A program made the position numbers and the translations under genes. Under the pieces are notes generated by a model. It made no database searches. It was not told the origin of the DNA and saw only the letters and a program-made list of their open reading frames with translations. From Oscillospiraceae bacterium (GTDB lineage Bacteria > Bacillota_A > Clostridia > Oscillospirales > Ruminococcaceae), in the NCBI GenBank assembly GCA_017829075.1, contig JAGAJA010000050.1:1-8386 (forward strand): a stretch of DNA of 8,386 bases, given 5' to 3'. Below, one piece after another: positions 6,076-8,386 of the stretch. Positions within the stretch are counted from its first letter, which is position 1. Every line of letters begins with the position of its first letter.

Positions 6076-7371
6076 GCATGGCGTCCAGCCCCAGAATACC
6101 GGTATCCTGAAGGTTTCCCTCCTCGCTTACAGCGTCCGTTACGCCGCAGGCAAAGTCGATCATCTTTTCGCCGACAGGAACAATGGCATTCTCCCAGCCC
6201 GTGTAAATGAAGCCTGCGGTATGTCCGCTGTTCAGCTCGTCAAGAATATCCGAATAGAAGCTGTCCTCACTGACGGTTGCGTCCTTGAGCGCCAGAAGTC
6301 TTGAGTTGTTCTGGTTAGGCTCCAGCGATTCCAGACCTTCAACGGTGGAAAGAACGTCCATGACCTTCAGGGCGTCTTCCAGCTTCTTCTCATTGCCTTC
6401 TTCGCCAAGTTCCTTATTCAATCCGACATAGCGGCTGACATTCAGAATAAACACGTTATGGTTTCCGTCCTCGGAGAGATACGGCATAAGGCGGTATTTA
6501 TCAGTAAGTCCCAGCTCAACGCCGAAATCGACGCTGGTGCCAAGTACAAACAAAGTATTACCCTTGCCGACAGTCGCTTTTGTATCCACGTCGCTTGTAG
6601 GGGAGCCGTTTCCGTTCAGGAAACCGATATCACGCCAGCGCTGCAGCAGCCGCAGGCTTTCCTCCATCTCCGGCGTATCGGCAACGGTCGCTTCGCCCTT
6701 GATGAACTTGTTCTGCCATGCAACGCCTTCTGTGGTGCTTAAAAATCCGGTATCGGCAATGTTGCAGAGATACTGGAATCCGTACCCGGGGAACTGAAGC
6801 ATATCCACGCAGAAAGTATAACCCGCTTCTTCCACCTTGGTTTTCAGCTCTCCCATTTCTCCAAGGTTGGTAGGCAGCGTCCAGCCGTTTTTATCCAGCT
6901 GGGTCTTGTTGTAGGTGATGCCCAGGGCGTTATAGCTCAGCGGCAGCATATATACGCCGCCCTCGTAAGTCACTTCTCTAAGGCGCAACTAAACGAAATT
7001 ACCGGTAAAGTCATAACCGCCGAGATCCAAAAGCTGACCCTCATCGTCATACAGCCCGGGATTATACATGGTGGCAAAATAAATATCCGGCATCTGACCG
7101 CTGCGGCGCATATCTATAAAATATGCCGTGGTATTAGCCCCATAATACGGCTCTATCTCCAGATTTACCTCCGGGTACTTTTCATGTACTAAGTCGTAAA
7201 ACAGGACATATTACGATACGGCGCGTTCATTGTGATGACCGGATGGTCGCTGCTGCCTGCCGTGTTGCCGTTTTCGCCGCTTGTTTCCGCGTTCATACTG
7301 TCGCAGCCGACAAATAAGGCCGCAGAGAAAGCAGCCGCCAGTATAAGGCTGATCATCTTGCGTTTTTTCAT
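6020..7371 (-). pseudogene. Extracellular solute-binding lipoprotein (ABC family 1 type), broken by a frameshift and an in-frame TAG
   Basis: When repaired, this is a roughly 450-residue sugar-type binding lipoprotein, the usual size for the family. It starts at ATG 7371 with AAGGAG six bases upstream and has a lipoprotein signal (KKRK, hydrophobic stretch, Cys23 in LFVGC). After HPVITMNAPYRNMS the frame breaks: adding one base to the T4 run at 7198-7201 restores FYDLVHEKYPEVNLEIEPYY and the rest. The restored frame meets TAG at 6989-6991 (codon 128), then runs on without a break through REVTYEGGVYMLPLSYNALG, a typical binding-protein block, to TAA at 6020-6022. Without repair, translation gives only a 60-residue lipopeptide. 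The gene is directly upstream of the sensor kinase and no permease gene is visible, which points to signalling rather than uptake. The ligand is unknown. Confidence 0.85.
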
Positions 7372-7377
7372 GTTGTT

Positions 7378-7383
7378 CTCCTT
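7378..7383 (-). promoter_or_regulatory. Ribosome binding site of the solute-binding lipoprotein gene
   Basis: AAGGAG on the minus strand, six bases before the ATG at 7371. It marks the true start of the lipoprotein gene and shows that translation initiation is still intact although the coding frame is broken. Confidence 0.75.
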
Positions 7384-7463
7384 TTTATCCAGTGATATAT
7401 TATATCTATTGCCATGTCAGTTGTTAGCTTGCCTGTATCAATTCGACATAATGATACAAAATA

Positions 7464-7492
7464 ATTATATCACAAGATGTAAGTCAAGTCAA
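7464..7492 (-). promoter_or_regulatory. Sigma-A type promoter for the solute-binding protein / sensor kinase pair
   Basis: On the minus strand TTGACT (7487-7492) is followed after exactly 17 bases by TATAAT (7464-7469), an almost perfect housekeeping promoter. Transcription would begin near 7457 and leave a leader of roughly 85 bases before the ATG at 7371. TTGAC occurs twice in tandem (TTGACTTGACT). No clear operator was seen. Confidence 0.8.
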
Positions 7493-7590
7493 GGAAAATA
7501 CACATATAATACAGCATTTATCAAGAAAAAAGCCTTACAATATGCACATAAATTCATTTATGCCAATATGTGTAATACGCTTTTGAAGAA

Positions 7591-7623
7591 AAATCCCCAC
7601 AGAGCAATAGTCTGTAGGGATTT
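7591..7623 (-). terminator. Rho-independent terminator of the SNF2-type helicase gene
   Basis: Arms 7591-7603 (AAATCCCCACAGA) and 7611-7623 (TCTGTAGGGATTT) pair over 13 bases with one mismatch and a seven-base loop. On the minus strand the stem runs into TTTTTCTTC, a clear U-run. It begins 15 bases after the helicase stop codon. Confidence 0.85.
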
Positions 7624-7638
7624 CCAATTTTATGCGTA

Positions 7639-8386
7639 TCATTTCAGCAGCTCCAGTATCTCTTCGGAGGTCATGCTCATGATATTTCCGGAGTTCTCCC
7701 CTCCGCTGAGTACGATATCCGCAAGCCTGGATTTTGCCTGCTGCAACTCGCGTATCTTCTCCTCGATGGTATTCCGGGTGATGAGCTTATATATCTGCAC
7801 GTTTTTCTTCTGCCCGATACGATAAGCGCGGTCGGAAGGCCTGATTTTCAGCCGAGCTGTTCCACCACGGGTCGTAGTGTATAACAACGTCCGCGCCAGT
7901 GAGGTTAAGCCCCGTTCCGCCCGCTTTCAGCGATATCATGAATACGCTGGTGTCGTCACCGTTGAAGCTGTTCACCATTTTCAGCCGCTGCGCGGGTTTT
8001 GTGGAACCAGTCAGCATGAAATACCGTATTCCCATGCCGTCAAGACGCGCCGCGACAATATCCAGCATTGACGTGAACTGCGAGAACAAAAGCAGCTTGT
8101 GCCCGGAATTAACGCAGCTTTCCACAAGCTCCATGCACTGCTCCAGCTTGGCGCTTTTCCCGGTGTAATTATCGTAGACCAGCGCCGGGTCGCAGCATAT
8201 CTGCCTTAATCGCGTCAGCATTGCGAGGATCTTTATTTTTTCGGTGTTATCACCATTTGAAGCCGTCACCGCAGAGCGCACCTCCGCAACGTTCGCGGAA
8301 TAAATTCCGCCCTGCTCCTTTTCCATTTCCGAAAGCAGCACCGTTTCCGTTTTTTCGGGAAGCTCGGTCAGCACCCCGGACTTCAT
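7639..8386 (-). pseudogene. SNF2-type helicase, C-terminal part, frameshifted; 5' end outside window
   Basis: This is the C-terminal helicase half of an SNF2-family ATPase, a DNA translocase that remodels protein-DNA complexes; bacterial members include RapA/HepA-like proteins. The visible part begins at KSGVLTELPEKTE, normally internal, so the Met at the window edge is not the start. It continues through KLLLFSQFTSMLDI, FMISLKAGGTGLNLT (motif V) and DPWWNSSAENQA. There the frame breaks at 7836-7837: removing one A of the AA pair joins ENQA to SDRAYRIGQ (motif VI), with its arginine finger, in the other frame. The rest runs to TGA at 7639 and ends EEILELLK, like intact relatives. Without correction the protein would lose motif VI and gain a short nonsense tail. 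A terminator follows. Whether this is a true mutation or a sequence error cannot be told here. Confidence 0.87.

Noticed and set aside
7232..7825. Plus-strand open frame of 197 codons across the binding-protein start and the intergenic region
   Set aside because: It covers a strong minus-strand promoter, a terminator and two recognisable minus-strand genes; it has no ribosome site or family resemblance.
1..8386. CRISPR array, tRNA or rRNA genes, phage or defence genes
   Set aside because: No regularly spaced repeats, no cloverleaf or rRNA-like stretches, and no phage structural or defence domains were seen on either strand. The SNF2 helicase alone does not make a defence system.

Overview
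The window looks like chromosomal DNA of an anaerobic, fibre-degrading Gram-positive bacterium, most likely a Ruminococcus-like member of the Clostridia. The basis is a lipoprotein GH5 cellulase, a hybrid sensor kinase paired with a solute-binding lipoprotein, purine-rich Shine-Dalgarno sites, consensus sigma-A promoter elements and family-level resemblance. This is inference; no marker gene is present.

Layout. Positions 1-553 are the tail of an IS21-family insertion sequence: the 3' part of istB, then a non-coding end with repeated TATGCAC motifs closing in TTGACA. On the + strand at 671-1816 is an intact GH5 endoglucanase lipoprotein. Convergent with it, on the - strand, are an intact AraC-type regulator (1853-2728) and an intact PfkB-family sugar kinase resembling fructoselysine 6-kinase (2845-3648), separated by a hairpin terminator.

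The right half, also on the - strand, is different: every gene is broken. The hybrid histidine kinase (3745-6075) has an in-frame TAG and has lost most of its ATP-binding domain. The solute-binding lipoprotein just upstream of it (6020-7371) has a one-base frameshift and a second in-frame TAG. An SNF2-type helicase (7639 to beyond 8386) has a one-base frameshift just before its last helicase motif. The solute-binding gene still has a near-perfect promoter, and the helicase still has a good terminator.

If intact, the solute-binding lipoprotein and the histidine kinase would be a sensing pair: the lipoprotein binds a ligand outside the cell and the kinase reads it. No ABC permease genes are visible beside it. 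The AraC regulator may control the adjacent cellulase or the sugar kinase, but nothing proves this. The most notable signal is the sharp change from intact genes (671-3648) to consecutively damaged ones (3745-8386), including two TAG codons that each sit inside an otherwise continuous reading frame. Gene decay or assembly error explains this best; TAG readthrough is a testable alternative for the two stops only.
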